Shown one piece after another: positions 9,779 through 17,157 of a stretch of 49,451 nucleotides of DNA (its first letter is position 1; the number at the start of each line of letters is the position of its first letter). The DNA comes from Lachnospiraceae bacterium. GTDB taxonomy: Bacteria; Bacillota; Clostridia; Lachnospirales; Lachnospiraceae. Below the pieces are notes generated by a model. The model made no database searches. It was not told the DNA's origin and was given only the letters and a program-made list of their open reading frames with translations. The stretch is from assembly GCA_017620255.1 (NCBI GenBank), contig JAFZQU010000044.1, positions 1 through 49,451 on the forward strand. Direction: 5' to 3'. The position numbers and the translations under genes are program-made.

Positions 9779-10381
9779 CTACTCTATGGTGGGCAGGATC
9801 TCCCTGATGATCTCAGCAGCTTCGTCATACATAAAATCTTCGATGAACGCGATCGCTTCTTTCAGCCTGCCTGCCTGCGTGATTCGGAACGGATATCCCG
9901 AAAGCTTCACGGCGAGCGCTTTTGCTCCTTCATCGTCAAAATCATCGAGTGCTTCAAGAAGCCGGCCGGCGGTTTCTATGGCAACATCCGCCGAAATCTC
10001 ATCGGCACTGCGGACCTCATCCATCTCGCCGATAGGCTTTAGGGCAGCGATCAGTTTTGCATATTCTTCCATGACAACAGGGTTCACGCCTTCTATAAAA
10101 TCGCCGTCCCCGCTTTTTGCTGCCATCTCCAGTGACTCAAAGTGCTCGGAAAGCTTTTCGGCACCGATCATCTTTGCATTGCTTTTTAAGGCATGGACGG
10201 TGATCATATAGTTCTCATAGTCTTTTGCGGCAAAGGATTCTTCCACCTTCGCCTTGTTTTTTTCGTAGTTTTTAAAGAAACGCTGCACGGCTGACAGATA
10301 TTTCCGGTCGTTTCCCGTATAAGAAATGCCGGTCTGCGTATCCAGCCCCACATCATTTAGCCAGTTAAGATCGATCTCCAT
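9779..10381 (-). CDS. HPt phosphotransfer protein
   Basis: The protein has 200 residues. The ATG at 10381 follows GGAGGAGAAAGAAA; an ATG 21 bases upstream has no site. The first half is a four-helix HPt domain with the phospho-histidine in VHALKSNAKMIGA (His63). The second half (about 110-200) is helical and resembles a degenerate second HPt-like bundle without a clear acceptor His. It overlaps the end of the tandem-receiver gene by 17 bases and is five bases from the 7TM kinase gene. It is the natural shuttle between the receivers of the two hybrid kinases and the free receiver protein. Confidence 0.88.
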   Translation of the reverse strand: MEIDLNWLNDVGLDTQTGISYTGNDRKYLSAVQRFFKNYEKNKAKVEESFAAKDYENYMITVHALKSNAKMIGAEKLSEHFESLEMAAKSGDGDFIEGVNPVVMEEYAKLIAALKPIGEMDEVRSADEISADVAIETAGRLLEALDDFDDEGAKALAVKLSGYPFRITQAGRLKEAIAFIEDFMYDEAAEIIREILPTIE

Positions 10382-11195
10382 TTTCTTTCTCCTCCAATGC
10401 ATCTATGATCTTGGAAACGATCTCCGATTTTTTTGAGGGTTTTACCAGGTATCCCTGCGGACGGAGTTCGGTCAGTGCCTTGATCACCTTCTTTTTTTCC
10501 GAAACGCCTGTTAAGAAGATGATCGGAACGTCGGCCCATTCTTTGGTTTCCCGGATCCTGCGGAGCACTTCGGGACCGTCGATCACCGGCATGATATAGT
10601 CCAAAAGGATCAGGTCGCATTTCTTTTTTGCAAGGAAGCGGAATGCCGCTTCGCCTGTTTTCACACAGGTGACATCATAGAATTCTTCCAGCTGTTCCTT
10701 GATATGGTAGAGCTGTTCGGTATCATCGTCGACGACCAGGATCTGTCTTCTTGCCGGCGTGCCTGCATTTTCATTGACGAATTCCCGAAAAGCAGATCCG
10801 GTCTGTTCTTTTTCTGTTTCCAGTTTTTCTTCGATCTCGTTCAGCTTTTCATACAGGGCAAAGAGCGAAACCGGTCTGGACAGGAAAAGAGCACGCTCCA
10901 GTTCGGTATATTTCATGAAGAGTTTTTCGTCGGTCTCGTCCGTGATAACGATCGTTGTGATATTTCCCCGACGCAGGGCTTCTTTCATTACGTTGTAGAC
11001 CTTGATCGAATCTGCCGTCTCGTCGCCCAGGCAGATGATCACAACTTTCGGAAGCTCGGACAGCATCAGATCAAAAAGGGCGTTTTTGTTTGCGTCGCAT
11101 TTAACGGTCATATACCCTCTGTCTGACTGCAGGTGTTCGCAGATATCCTGCGCGATCTTTCGGTTTTTTCCTGTTACAAGAACTTTTACATTCAT
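10365..11195 (-). CDS. Tandem-receiver response regulator without DNA-binding output
   Basis: The protein has 276 residues. The N-terminal 115 residues (MNVKVLVTGKNRKIAQ...) fold like a receiver but have VVIICLGDE in place of the acceptor aspartate, so this is a pseudo-receiver. After an acidic linker a complete receiver (about 150-265) carries the acidic pair in VVDDD, acceptor Asp199 (LLDYIMP), FLTG and the KP lysine. There is no HTH, GGDEF or other effector. The output is presumably a protein contact, perhaps with the LytTR/DUF3021 pair just upstream. The ATG directly abuts the DUF3021 stop codon, and its ribosome site (GGAG) lies inside that gene. Confidence 0.9.
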   Translation of the reverse strand: MNVKVLVTGKNRKIAQDICEHLQSDRGYMTVKCDANKNALFDLMLSELPKVVIICLGDETADSIKVYNVMKEALRRGNITTIVITDETDEKLFMKYTELERALFLSRPVSLFALYEKLNEIEEKLETEKEQTGSAFREFVNENAGTPARRQILVVDDDTEQLYHIKEQLEEFYDVTCVKTGEAAFRFLAKKKCDLILLDYIMPVIDGPEVLRRIRETKEWADVPIIFLTGVSEKKKVIKALTELRPQGYLVKPSKKSEIVSKIIDALEEKENGDRS

Positions 11196-11645
11196 TTATG
11201 ATTCTCCGTTCGGTTTTGTGTCCTGATCTTTCTCGTGTTCATGCAGCTGTTGAAGTTCTTCGTTCATTTTCCTGACTGTGATCTTCCAGTAAAAATAATT
11301 GACCAGCCAGATGATCGTATAAGCAACGACATAACAGACGAGAGCGATCGCAAGCTCGGCGCCCGGTTTCCACCAGTTCATCGGGATGTCGATGCCAAGG
11401 ATCGAGGCAAGTGTCAGCAATGCATGAACAACGGTCTGTTTGGTCAGGCCCCAGCTTTCGATCTCAAAAACCGTAGCCGCGCCGACAGGGATCAGTCCGT
11501 GCAGCCCCGACATGATCACATGCATCAATAGACTGTGGTCAGGTTCGCTATCTCCGGCCAAAAAGATCCAGATGATGACACCGACGATCATTCCGATCAC
11601 AAAGCCGATCAGTGAATTGATAATGAATTTATCCCGAAGCTTCAT
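11196..11645 (-). CDS. DUF3021 membrane protein (LytTR partner)
   Basis: The protein has 149 residues from the ATG at 11645, which follows GGAGGTGATACG. Its four membrane helices (near 6-28, 36-60, 68-88 and 98-122) precede a charged cytosolic tail. The size, helices and position directly after a LytTR gene fit the DUF3021 family. Such membrane partners restrain LytTR regulators in streptococcal-type LytTR regulatory systems. Its ATG overlaps the LytTR stop as ATGA, so the two are translationally coupled. Restraint of the regulator is inferred from the family. Confidence 0.82.
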   Translation of the reverse strand: MKLRDKFIINSLIGFVIGMIVGVIIWIFLAGDSEPDHSLLMHVIMSGLHGLIPVGAATVFEIESWGLTKQTVVHALLTLASILGIDIPMNWWKPGAELAIALVCYVVAYTIIWLVNYFYWKITVRKMNEELQQLHEHEKDQDTKPNGES

Positions 11646-12127
11646 CGTATCACCTCCGACATTCTGCCCTGCGAAAGCATGGCCTTGATCTGCTTTACAC
11701 GGCTTCTGGAAACCCATGATTTGATCCCGCAGTCAAATTCCACGCCGATCGTTCCGGCCATGTTAAAATCAAAGCATTTCACTTTGTAGAGATTGATGAT
11801 CTCCGATTGCGAGATGCGGAGGAATCTTTCAGAGTCAAGAAAGTCTTCGAGAACGGCCAAAGTCTTTCGCACGGTGTAGGTTTCATCTTCGGTCTCCAAA
11901 ATGACCTTACGCCCCTCCGTATGCACCCTGACAATGTCGCGCTGGGACACAAATACCTGCTTATCATCCCGGATTGCAGCGATCTGCGGATAGTCCGAGT
12001 TGGAAACGTTCTCAATGGCGCGGATGATATTCTCAACCTGCCGCGTATTCGTTCTTGTTTTGATCGTCACATGCGGATCCGCATACTGTTCGTCAAGAAC
12101 GACTTCGATTTCAACCATATCTTTCAT
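11642..12127 (-). CDS. LytTR-domain transcriptional regulator without receiver
   Basis: The protein has 161 residues: an N-terminal segment of about 50 residues, then a LytTR DNA-binding domain (about 55-155). Typical signs are VRVHTEGRKVILETEDETYTVRKTLAVLE, FLRISQSEIINLYKV and the final SRSRVKQIKAML. It lacks a phosphorylatable receiver, as in LytTR-membrane-protein pairs. It is the first gene of the minus-strand operon. A -10 box (12166-12171) and a direct repeat (12206-12234) upstream suggest autoregulation. The ribosome site is weak (GGATGG); an ATG nine bases further in is a possible alternative. Confidence 0.9.
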   Translation of the reverse strand: MKDMVEIEVVLDEQYADPHVTIKTRTNTRQVENIIRAIENVSNSDYPQIAAIRDDKQVFVSQRDIVRVHTEGRKVILETEDETYTVRKTLAVLEDFLDSERFLRISQSEIINLYKVKCFDFNMAGTIGVEFDCGIKSWVSRSRVKQIKAMLSQGRMSEVIR

Positions 12128-12165
12128 CGATTCACCATCCGTTGATAGATAGAATAACTTCCATA

Positions 12166-12171
12166 ATTATA
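12166..12171 (-). promoter_or_regulatory. -10 box of the LytTR/phosphorelay operon
   Basis: TATAAT on the minus strand, about 40 bases before the LytTR start codon. No good -35 is visible at the right distance (near 12189-12194), which fits a promoter that needs an activator. The direct repeat at 12206-12234 is immediately upstream of the -35 position. Confidence 0.6.
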
Positions 12172-12205
12172 ATATATCAGAGTATGCCGATCGTTTCAGC
12201 GCGTC

Positions 12206-12234
12206 TATTCGGTCGATTTTCATGCGTATTCGGT
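12206..12234 (-). repeat. Direct repeat TATTCGGT, 21-base period (probable LytTR operator)
   Basis: TATTCGGT occurs at 12206-12213 and again at 12227-12234, start to start 21 bases, which is two helical turns. LytTR proteins bind two direct half-sites on one face of the helix about two turns apart. Read along the minus strand the half-site is ACCGAATA, and the pair ends about ten bases upstream of the -35 position of the operon promoter. Confidence 0.5.
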
Positions 12235-12272
12235 TATCCGGGAAAAGAATGGCAGAAAGAAGTATGATTTGC

Positions 12273-12295
12273 TGAAACGGTTTTTTGATATTATA
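12273..12295 (+). promoter_or_regulatory. Extended -10 promoter with conserved T-tract (copy 2)
   Basis: This element matches the one at 1358-1380 at 22 of 23 positions. It has an extended -10 of TG-A-TATTAT after a run of six T. It ends 95 bases before the GNAT start at 12391. Confidence 0.55.
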
Positions 12296-12390
12296 GTAAG
12301 AAGGAATTGACAACTAAATCCATAGAAATGAAAGCGATCGTGCTTCATGTGAAAAAAACGTATACGAATGGTTAAAGAACAGGAATGATT

Positions 12391-12801
12391 ATGGAAATAA
12401 CGAATATGATCACGCCGGAAGAATACACACAACTGAGAAAAGCGGTGGGGTTTCATGAAATCCCGGTAGAAGAGGCCGCTGAGGGACTGAAGCATTCCTA
12501 TGTGATATGCGTCCGGGACAATGAAAAGGCTGTAGCTACGGGAAGAATCTTATGGGATCACGGATATGCAGTTCTCCTTACAGATGTGATGGTTGATCCG
12601 GCATACCAAAGACATGGTCTGGGCCGGCTGGTAGTGGAGACATGCATAAACTATGTGAAAGAGCAATTGAAACCGGGATATAAGATCATGATCAGTCTTC
12701 TGGCAGCGAATGGAAAAGAAGGTTTTTATAAGAAATTGGGATTTGTTGAAAGACCAAACGAAAAATGCGGACCGGGAATGCATCAGTGGGTGGAAAAATA
12801 A
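12391..12801 (+). CDS. GNAT-family N-acetyltransferase
   Basis: The protein has 136 residues. The ATG at 12391 has AGGA seven bases upstream; another ATG two codons earlier is too close to it. The GNAT core is clear: a strand with VLLTDVMVDPAYQRHGLGRL (acetyl-CoA pyrophosphate loop Q/R-x-x-G-x-G/L), followed by EKCGPGMHQW near the end and FYKKLGFVE. It would transfer an acetyl group from acetyl-CoA to a small amine or peptide; the substrate is unknown. It is the first gene of a plus-strand run that continues with a methyltransferase 33 bases on. Confidence 0.88.
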   Translation: MEITNMITPEEYTQLRKAVGFHEIPVEEAAEGLKHSYVICVRDNEKAVATGRILWDHGYAVLLTDVMVDPAYQRHGLGRLVVETCINYVKEQLKPGYKIMISLLAANGKEGFYKKLGFVERPNEKCGPGMHQWVEK

Positions 12802-12834
12802 AGCGATATGGATATAAGAGCGAGGAGACACTAT

Positions 12835-13485
12835 ATGCTTGAAAAAATGGGAGATTTTTTTGATTCCCGATTAAGCGGATATGAAGAGCATCAATTGACA
12901 TGTATTGATTTCGCAAAGGAATTCTATCCGTTTACAGCAAGCTGTCTGCCGCAAGTTTATGGTACGCGTCTTCTTGATCTGGGCTGCGGTACAGGTCTGG
13001 AGCTCGGATATTATTTTGAGTTAGTACCTTCGGCAGAGATCACAGGCATTGATCTTGCGCCGGGTATGCTTGACGCGTTACGCAACAAATATCCTGATAA
13101 GAGCATGACACTTATTTTGGGCTCGTATTTTGATGTACCATTCGATGGAGAGCTCTACGATGCAGCGGTGTCTGTGGAATCTCTTCACCATTTTACCAAA
13201 GAAGAGAAAACACGTCTGTATGAAAAGATACGAAAAGCGTTGAAGCCCGGAGGCTACTTTATTCTTACGGATTATTTTGCAATGACCGAGGAAGAAGAAC
13301 ATTTTCACCGCGCGGAGCTGCTTCGCCTGAAAAAAGACCAGAATATAACGGACGAAACGTTTTATCACTACGATACGCCCTTGACTGTCGAACATGAAAA
13401 AGAAGCTTTGATCAAAGCCGGTTTTTCGTCTGTCACAGTTTTGAACAGCTGGGGTGTGACTTCTGTACTGAAAGCGATCAGATAA
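12835..13485 (+). CDS. Class I SAM-dependent methyltransferase
   Basis: The protein has 216 residues. The ATG at 12835 follows GAGGAGACACTAT; an ATG at 12808 has no ribosome site. Motif I LLDLGCGTGLELG, then ITGIDLAPGMLDAL, a post-II acidic strand (YDAAVSVESLHHF) and LKPGGYFILTDY identify a Methyltransf_11/25-type fold. VESLHHF and GGYFILTDYF are typical of small-molecule methyltransferases. The substrate cannot be told. It probably shares a transcript with the upstream acetyltransferase. Confidence 0.9.
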   Translation: MLEKMGDFFDSRLSGYEEHQLTCIDFAKEFYPFTASCLPQVYGTRLLDLGCGTGLELGYYFELVPSAEITGIDLAPGMLDALRNKYPDKSMTLILGSYFDVPFDGELYDAAVSVESLHHFTKEEKTRLYEKIRKALKPGGYFILTDYFAMTEEEEHFHRAELLRLKKDQNITDETFYHYDTPLTVEHEKEALIKAGFSSVTVLNSWGVTSVLKAIR

Positions 13486-13557
13486 ATTCCGGTTTACGGA
13501 GAAGAGAAGGATGCGGAAGAACTGATCGCGGTTCTCCCGCTTAATAAAAATGTAATC

Positions 13558-13580
13558 AGACACGATTTTTTGATATTATG
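13558..13580 (+). promoter_or_regulatory. Extended -10 promoter with conserved T-tract (copy 3)
   Basis: GATTTTTTGATATTATG keeps the T-run and the TG-A-TATTAT extended -10 of the copies at 1358 and 12273, while the upstream TGAAAC part has diverged. It ends 28 bases before the start of the Fe-S membrane protein. Confidence 0.55.
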
Positions 13581-13608
13581 GTTTAAAAGCTATTAATGGA
13601 GATCGGAA

Positions 13609-14427
13609 ATGAAAAAATATATGTTACCGGTAATGATGCTGATCATATTTGAAGCAGTAGCTGTTACACTATGGCTCACAAAGGATAATCTCTTCTATCT
13701 TTTTAATTTCAGTTACATAGGAATATCCATCTCGCTGGGGTTGTTTCTCTTTGTCAGGAAATATCCGTATGCAAGACGTATCGTTCAGCTGCTTGTCGGA
13801 TCCTATATGCTGGTATATCTGGGTCTTATATGCAATGAAAATATGCAGATAGAAGGCTTTTGGTACTACCTGTTTACCGGCGTATTTGAGGCAGCGACCA
13901 TACATTATGCCGTTGCCAAGATATTTGGTCCCTTGATCTTTGGAAGAGGATGGTGCGGATTTGCCTGCTGGACGGCTATGGTGTTGGATTTTCTTCCTTA
14001 CAAGACGCCTAAGGGGCCCAGACAACGCATCGGATGGATAAGATATATTACATTTGCGGGCTCTCTTATCTTTGTGGCAGCCTTATTCCTAAGTCATGCC
14101 GGAAATATTGAGAAAATCATGTTTTGGGCGTTTGTTTTCGGGAACCTGTTATATTACGGTATTGGCATTGCCCTGGCATTTCTGTTTAAGGACAACCGTG
14201 CTTTCTGCAAATATATCTGTCCTGTTACCGTGTTCCTGAAACCCATGAGCTATTTTTCGCTGGTCAGGATAAAGTGTGACAAAAGCAAATGTATTTCCTG
14301 CGGGAAATGTGAACGGGCATGCCCAATGGACGTAAAGATCACGGATAATGCAAGAAAACGTGAAAACGGAACAGAATGTATCCTCTGTATGGAATGCAAA
14401 AGAGCCTGCCCAAAGGATGCGTTATAA
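13609..14427 (+). CDS. NapH/CcoG-like membrane 4Fe-4S ferredoxin protein
   Basis: The protein has 272 residues. The first 200 form about five membrane helices with GRGWCGFACW and, later, FCKYICP, the cysteine signatures of the NapH/MauN/CcoG group. Two ferredoxin motifs follow: Cys228/231/234/238 and Cys257/260/263/267, each CxxCxxCxxxCP. The protein ends directly after the second one. It should move electrons between the membrane and cytosolic ferredoxin or flavoproteins. A ribosome site GGAGATCGG precedes the ATG, and a promoter copy lies at 13558. The neighbours are a monooxygenase-like protein, a CDP-alcohol transferase and an iron-sulfur flavoprotein, so a small redox group is possible. 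Confidence 0.85.
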   Translation: MKKYMLPVMMLIIFEAVAVTLWLTKDNLFYLFNFSYIGISISLGLFLFVRKYPYARRIVQLLVGSYMLVYLGLICNENMQIEGFWYYLFTGVFEAATIHYAVAKIFGPLIFGRGWCGFACWTAMVLDFLPYKTPKGPRQRIGWIRYITFAGSLIFVAALFLSHAGNIEKIMFWAFVFGNLLYYGIGIALAFLFKDNRAFCKYICPVTVFLKPMSYFSLVRIKCDKSKCISCGKCERACPMDVKITDNARKRENGTECILCMECKRACPKDAL

Positions 14428-14448
14428 CATAGATGAGGAGTATGAAAA

Positions 14449-14772
14449 ATGATCACAGTTAATCTGTACTATACCGGAGAAAACGGCAACGCACGTAAGT
14501 TTGCAGAGGAAATGGAAAAGAGCGGAACGGTTGATAAAATACGTTCGGAAAAGGGAAATTTACGGTATGAGTATTTCTTTTCGATGAATGATCCGGAAAC
14601 CGTTCTTCTGATCGATGCGTGGGAAAATCAGGAAGCAATAGATGTTCATCATGCATCGTCCATGATGAAAACAATTACTGATCTTCGAGATAAATATGAT
14701 CTTCACATGAGAGTGGAACGTTTTGTTTCAGAGGATGTATCTTCAACGGATGAAGCGTTTATCAGGAAGTGA
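14449..14772 (+). CDS. ABM-family (antibiotic biosynthesis monooxygenase-like) protein
   Basis: The protein has 107 residues. The ferredoxin-like ABM fold is suggested by an N-terminal strand MITVNLYY, a helix, then YEYFFSMNDPETVLLIDAWENQEAIDVHHAS, where the WENQEAIDVHH segment is the family's usual WxDxxAxxxH block. Members act as cofactor-free quinol oxygenases or heme-degrading enzymes, or only as stress proteins. A GAGGAG site precedes the ATG. It starts 21 bases after the Fe-S protein. Confidence 0.78.
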   Translation: MITVNLYYTGENGNARKFAEEMEKSGTVDKIRSEKGNLRYEYFFSMNDPETVLLIDAWENQEAIDVHHASSMMKTITDLRDKYDLHMRVERFVSEDVSSTDEAFIRK

Positions 14773-14809
14773 TTTAAGAACGGACAAAAACAGTAGAGTT
14801 CGGCGTAAT

Positions 14810-15304
14810 ATGGCAAATACCATCACCCTTATCCGGATCATCAGCAGTATCGGTCTGCTGTTTGTTCCTGTGTTTTCGCCGGTATTCTATGTTTTGTACC
14901 TGATCGCAGGAGTCAGCGATATGGTTGATGGAACGGTTGCGAGAAAAACAGGTACTGTCAGTGATCTTGGATCGAAACTGGATACGGTAGCTGATTTTAT
15001 TCTGGTAACAGTATGCCTGATAAAGCTGATTCCTGTGCTTGATCTTCCTGCATGGCTCATCATCTGGATCGCTCTCATAGCTGTGTTTAAAGTGATCAAT
15101 ATCCTATCCGGATATGTTATGCAAAAAGATCTTGTTGCTGTACATTCCGTGATGAATAAACTGACAGGCATCATGCTGTTTCTTTTGCCATTAACTCTAT
15201 CGTTTATTGATCTGAAGTATAGCAGTATGTTTGTCTGTGTTTTGGCAACCTTTGCTGCGATACAGGAGGGTCATCTGATCCGTATCAGGAGATCTGTAAA
15301 ATGA
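14810..15304 (+). CDS. CDP-alcohol phosphatidyltransferase
   Basis: The protein has 164 residues. The full family signature D-x2-D-G-x2-A-R-x8-G-x3-D-x3-D is present in SDMVDGTVARKTG followed by SDLGSKLDTVAD. The enzyme transfers a phosphatidyl group from CDP-diacylglycerol to an alcohol such as glycerol phosphate or inositol. About five membrane helices are seen. The ATG at 14810 is preferred, as the frame upstream overlaps the ABM gene; no clear ribosome site precedes it. The stop overlaps the next start as ATGA. A lipid head-group enzyme in this accessory run is unusual; it may be a second copy beside a housekeeping pgsA elsewhere. Confidence 0.87.
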   Translation: MANTITLIRIISSIGLLFVPVFSPVFYVLYLIAGVSDMVDGTVARKTGTVSDLGSKLDTVADFILVTVCLIKLIPVLDLPAWLIIWIALIAVFKVINILSGYVMQKDLVAVHSVMNKLTGIMLFLLPLTLSFIDLKYSSMFVCVLATFAAIQEGHLIRIRRSVK

Positions 15305-15846
15305 AAGTATTGATCATGAATTGCAGTCCTGTTCGAACAGGGGCAACAGCTGAAATAGTAAGGATCGTTGCAGAACAATTATCTGTCAGATACAGCGTTA
15401 AAACGATATGCATAGACGATCATGCCTTTGCTTTTTGTAGAGGATGCCGATCCTGCCATCAAACGGCAAAATGTATTATGAGTGATGCTGAGGTTATCCG
15501 GAACATAATGGATGAATATGATGAGGCAGATATTATCGTATCGGTTTCTCCGTCCTATTGGGCTGACATTCCCGGTCAGTTTAAAGCTTTTATAGACAGA
15601 TGCACGCCGTGGTGCAATACACACGAACCGCATGCAACGCTCAGGCCCGGAAAAAGAGGGTACACGATTGCTTTGCGGACCGGGCCAAACATGCCGGAAT
15701 GTGAGAGGATCATCGGCAGCATCGAACATTTCTACGGACATCTGGAAATAGAGTCTGTGGGGCATTTGGGATTGACATCTGTAGAATATAAGGAGAATGT
15801 CGAATCGAGAAAGCAGGAGATCATAGATTTTTGCACAAACATCTGA
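15301..15846 (+). CDS. Iron-sulfur flavoprotein / NADPH-dependent FMN reductase family
   Basis: The protein has 181 residues. The FMN-binding start MKVLIMNCSPVRTGATAE is followed by Cys46, Cys49, Cys52 and Cys58 (CxxCxxC-x5-C), the same spacing as in the paralogue at 1402-2019. SPSYWADIPGQFKAFIDRC is the second FMN contact block. It is coupled by ATGA overlap to the CDP-alcohol transferase. It probably accepts electrons from reduced ferredoxin or NAD(P)H; the partner could be the Fe-S membrane protein two genes upstream. Confidence 0.85.
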   Translation: MKVLIMNCSPVRTGATAEIVRIVAEQLSVRYSVKTICIDDHAFAFCRGCRSCHQTAKCIMSDAEVIRNIMDEYDEADIIVSVSPSYWADIPGQFKAFIDRCTPWCNTHEPHATLRPGKRGYTIALRTGPNMPECERIIGSIEHFYGHLEIESVGHLGLTSVEYKENVESRKQEIIDFCTNI

Positions 15847-15874
15847 AAGGCATATCGATCAGAGAGGGATTAAA

Positions 15875-17062
15875 ATGCCAAATTACAGAAAAACAAAACT
15901 TGCCTGTTACCTTGGTTTTATCACGCAGGCCATAGCGGCAAATTTCGCACCGCTTCTTTTCCTGAAATTTCACAAGGATTATGGGATTTCCCTTGGCAAC
16001 ATAGCCCTGATATCCACAGTATATTTCTTTATGCAGCTTTTGATCGATCTTTTCTGCGCAAAGTTTGTGGACAGGATCGGATATAGGGTTTCTATTGTGG
16101 TTTCGGAAGTCTGCTCGGCAATTGGACTTATAGGTCTTGCTTTTTTACCGGATCTTCTGCCGAATGCATTTGCGGGCATACTGATCAGTGTAACCGTATA
16201 TGCCGTGGGCTGCGGACTGATCGAAGTTCTGGTCAGCCCCATCATTGAGGCGTGCCCGTTTGAAAATAAAGAAGCGACTATGAGCCTGCTGCATTCTTTT
16301 TATTGCTGGGGCGTTGTAGGAACCATAGTGATATCAACCCTGTTTTTTGCATTGTTCGGTATGGACAGCTGGAGATGGCTCGCTGTCTTTTGGGCATTGA
16401 TCCCCGCATACAATATTTATAATTTTGCCACCTGTCCTATTGTACCGATCGTTGAAGACGGTCAGGGAATGGGCATCAGACAACTTGGGAAAAGACCACT
16501 TTTTTGGGTCTCCATATGTCTTATGGTCTGCGCGGGCGCATCAGAGCTTGCCATGGCGCAGTGGGCATCGGCCTATGCGGAAGCGGCTCTGGGACTGTCC
16601 AAAACCATAGGGGATCTGCTGGGACCTTGTATGTTTGCGGTTACAATGGGTATCAGCCGTATCATATTCGGTAACTACGGAGAAAAACTCAATCTGATGA
16701 GATTTATGCTGGGGTCCGGAGCCCTGTGTGTGGTCTGTTATCTTTTGGCATCCCTTTCATCCAATCCCATTATCGGGCTTGCAGGATGTACCTTATGTGG
16801 TTTTTCCGTAGGGATCATGTGGCCCGGGACCATAAGCATTTCCTCTAAAAAATTCCCCACCGGAGGAACCGCAATGTTTGCGCTTCTTGCCATGGCAGGG
16901 GATCTTGGAGGGAGTATAGGACCGGCTGTTGTCGGAAAGGTCACACAGTACGCCGGAGATGATATCCGCGCAGGCATGGGGGTTGGACTTATCTTTCCGA
17001 TCGTGCTGATCGTTATGCTGATCATAATGAGTAAGTGCAGCATAACTGTGACGGAGAAATAA
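15875..17062 (+). CDS. MFS transporter
   Basis: The protein has 395 residues with about twelve hydrophobic helices. The loop between helices 2 and 3 carries DRIGYR, the remnant of MFS motif A. The first helix is LACYLGFITQAIAANFAPLLF. The C-terminal half contains MWPGTISISSKKFPTGGTAMFALLAMAGDLGGSIGP split over two helices, as often seen in sugar or drug/H+ antiporters. The substrate is unknown. The ribosome site GAGAGGG is near the ATG. The MarR gene downstream has its own operator and does not obviously control this gene. Confidence 0.9.
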   Translation: MPNYRKTKLACYLGFITQAIAANFAPLLFLKFHKDYGISLGNIALISTVYFFMQLLIDLFCAKFVDRIGYRVSIVVSEVCSAIGLIGLAFLPDLLPNAFAGILISVTVYAVGCGLIEVLVSPIIEACPFENKEATMSLLHSFYCWGVVGTIVISTLFFALFGMDSWRWLAVFWALIPAYNIYNFATCPIVPIVEDGQGMGIRQLGKRPLFWVSICLMVCAGASELAMAQWASAYAEAALGLSKTIGDLLGPCMFAVTMGISRIIFGNYGEKLNLMRFMLGSGALCVVCYLLASLSSNPIIGLAGCTLCGFSVGIMWPGTISISSKKFPTGGTAMFALLAMAGDLGGSIGPAVVGKVTQYAGDDIRAGMGVGLIFPIVLIVMLIIMSKCSITVTEK

Positions 17063-17071
17063 AAATCCATC

Positions 17072-17131
17072 TTGACACCATAAAGGTAATATGTTACATT
17101 TAATTTCGAAAGTGTAATATATTACCTTTAT
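17072..17131 (+). promoter_or_regulatory. MarR-gene promoter with two palindromic operators
   Basis: A -35 TTGACA (17072-17077) and a -10 TACATT (17095-17100) are 17 bases apart. GTAATATGTTAC (17086-17097) overlaps the -10, and a perfect palindrome GTAATATATTAC (17114-17125) lies just past the start point, centres 28 bases apart. The two sites also form the arms of a larger inverted repeat, 17080-17099 against 17112-17131. This is the layout of an autorepressed MarR gene. Confidence 0.8.
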
Positions 17132-17157
17132 TATTGCGGCAAGATAAGGAGTTACAA

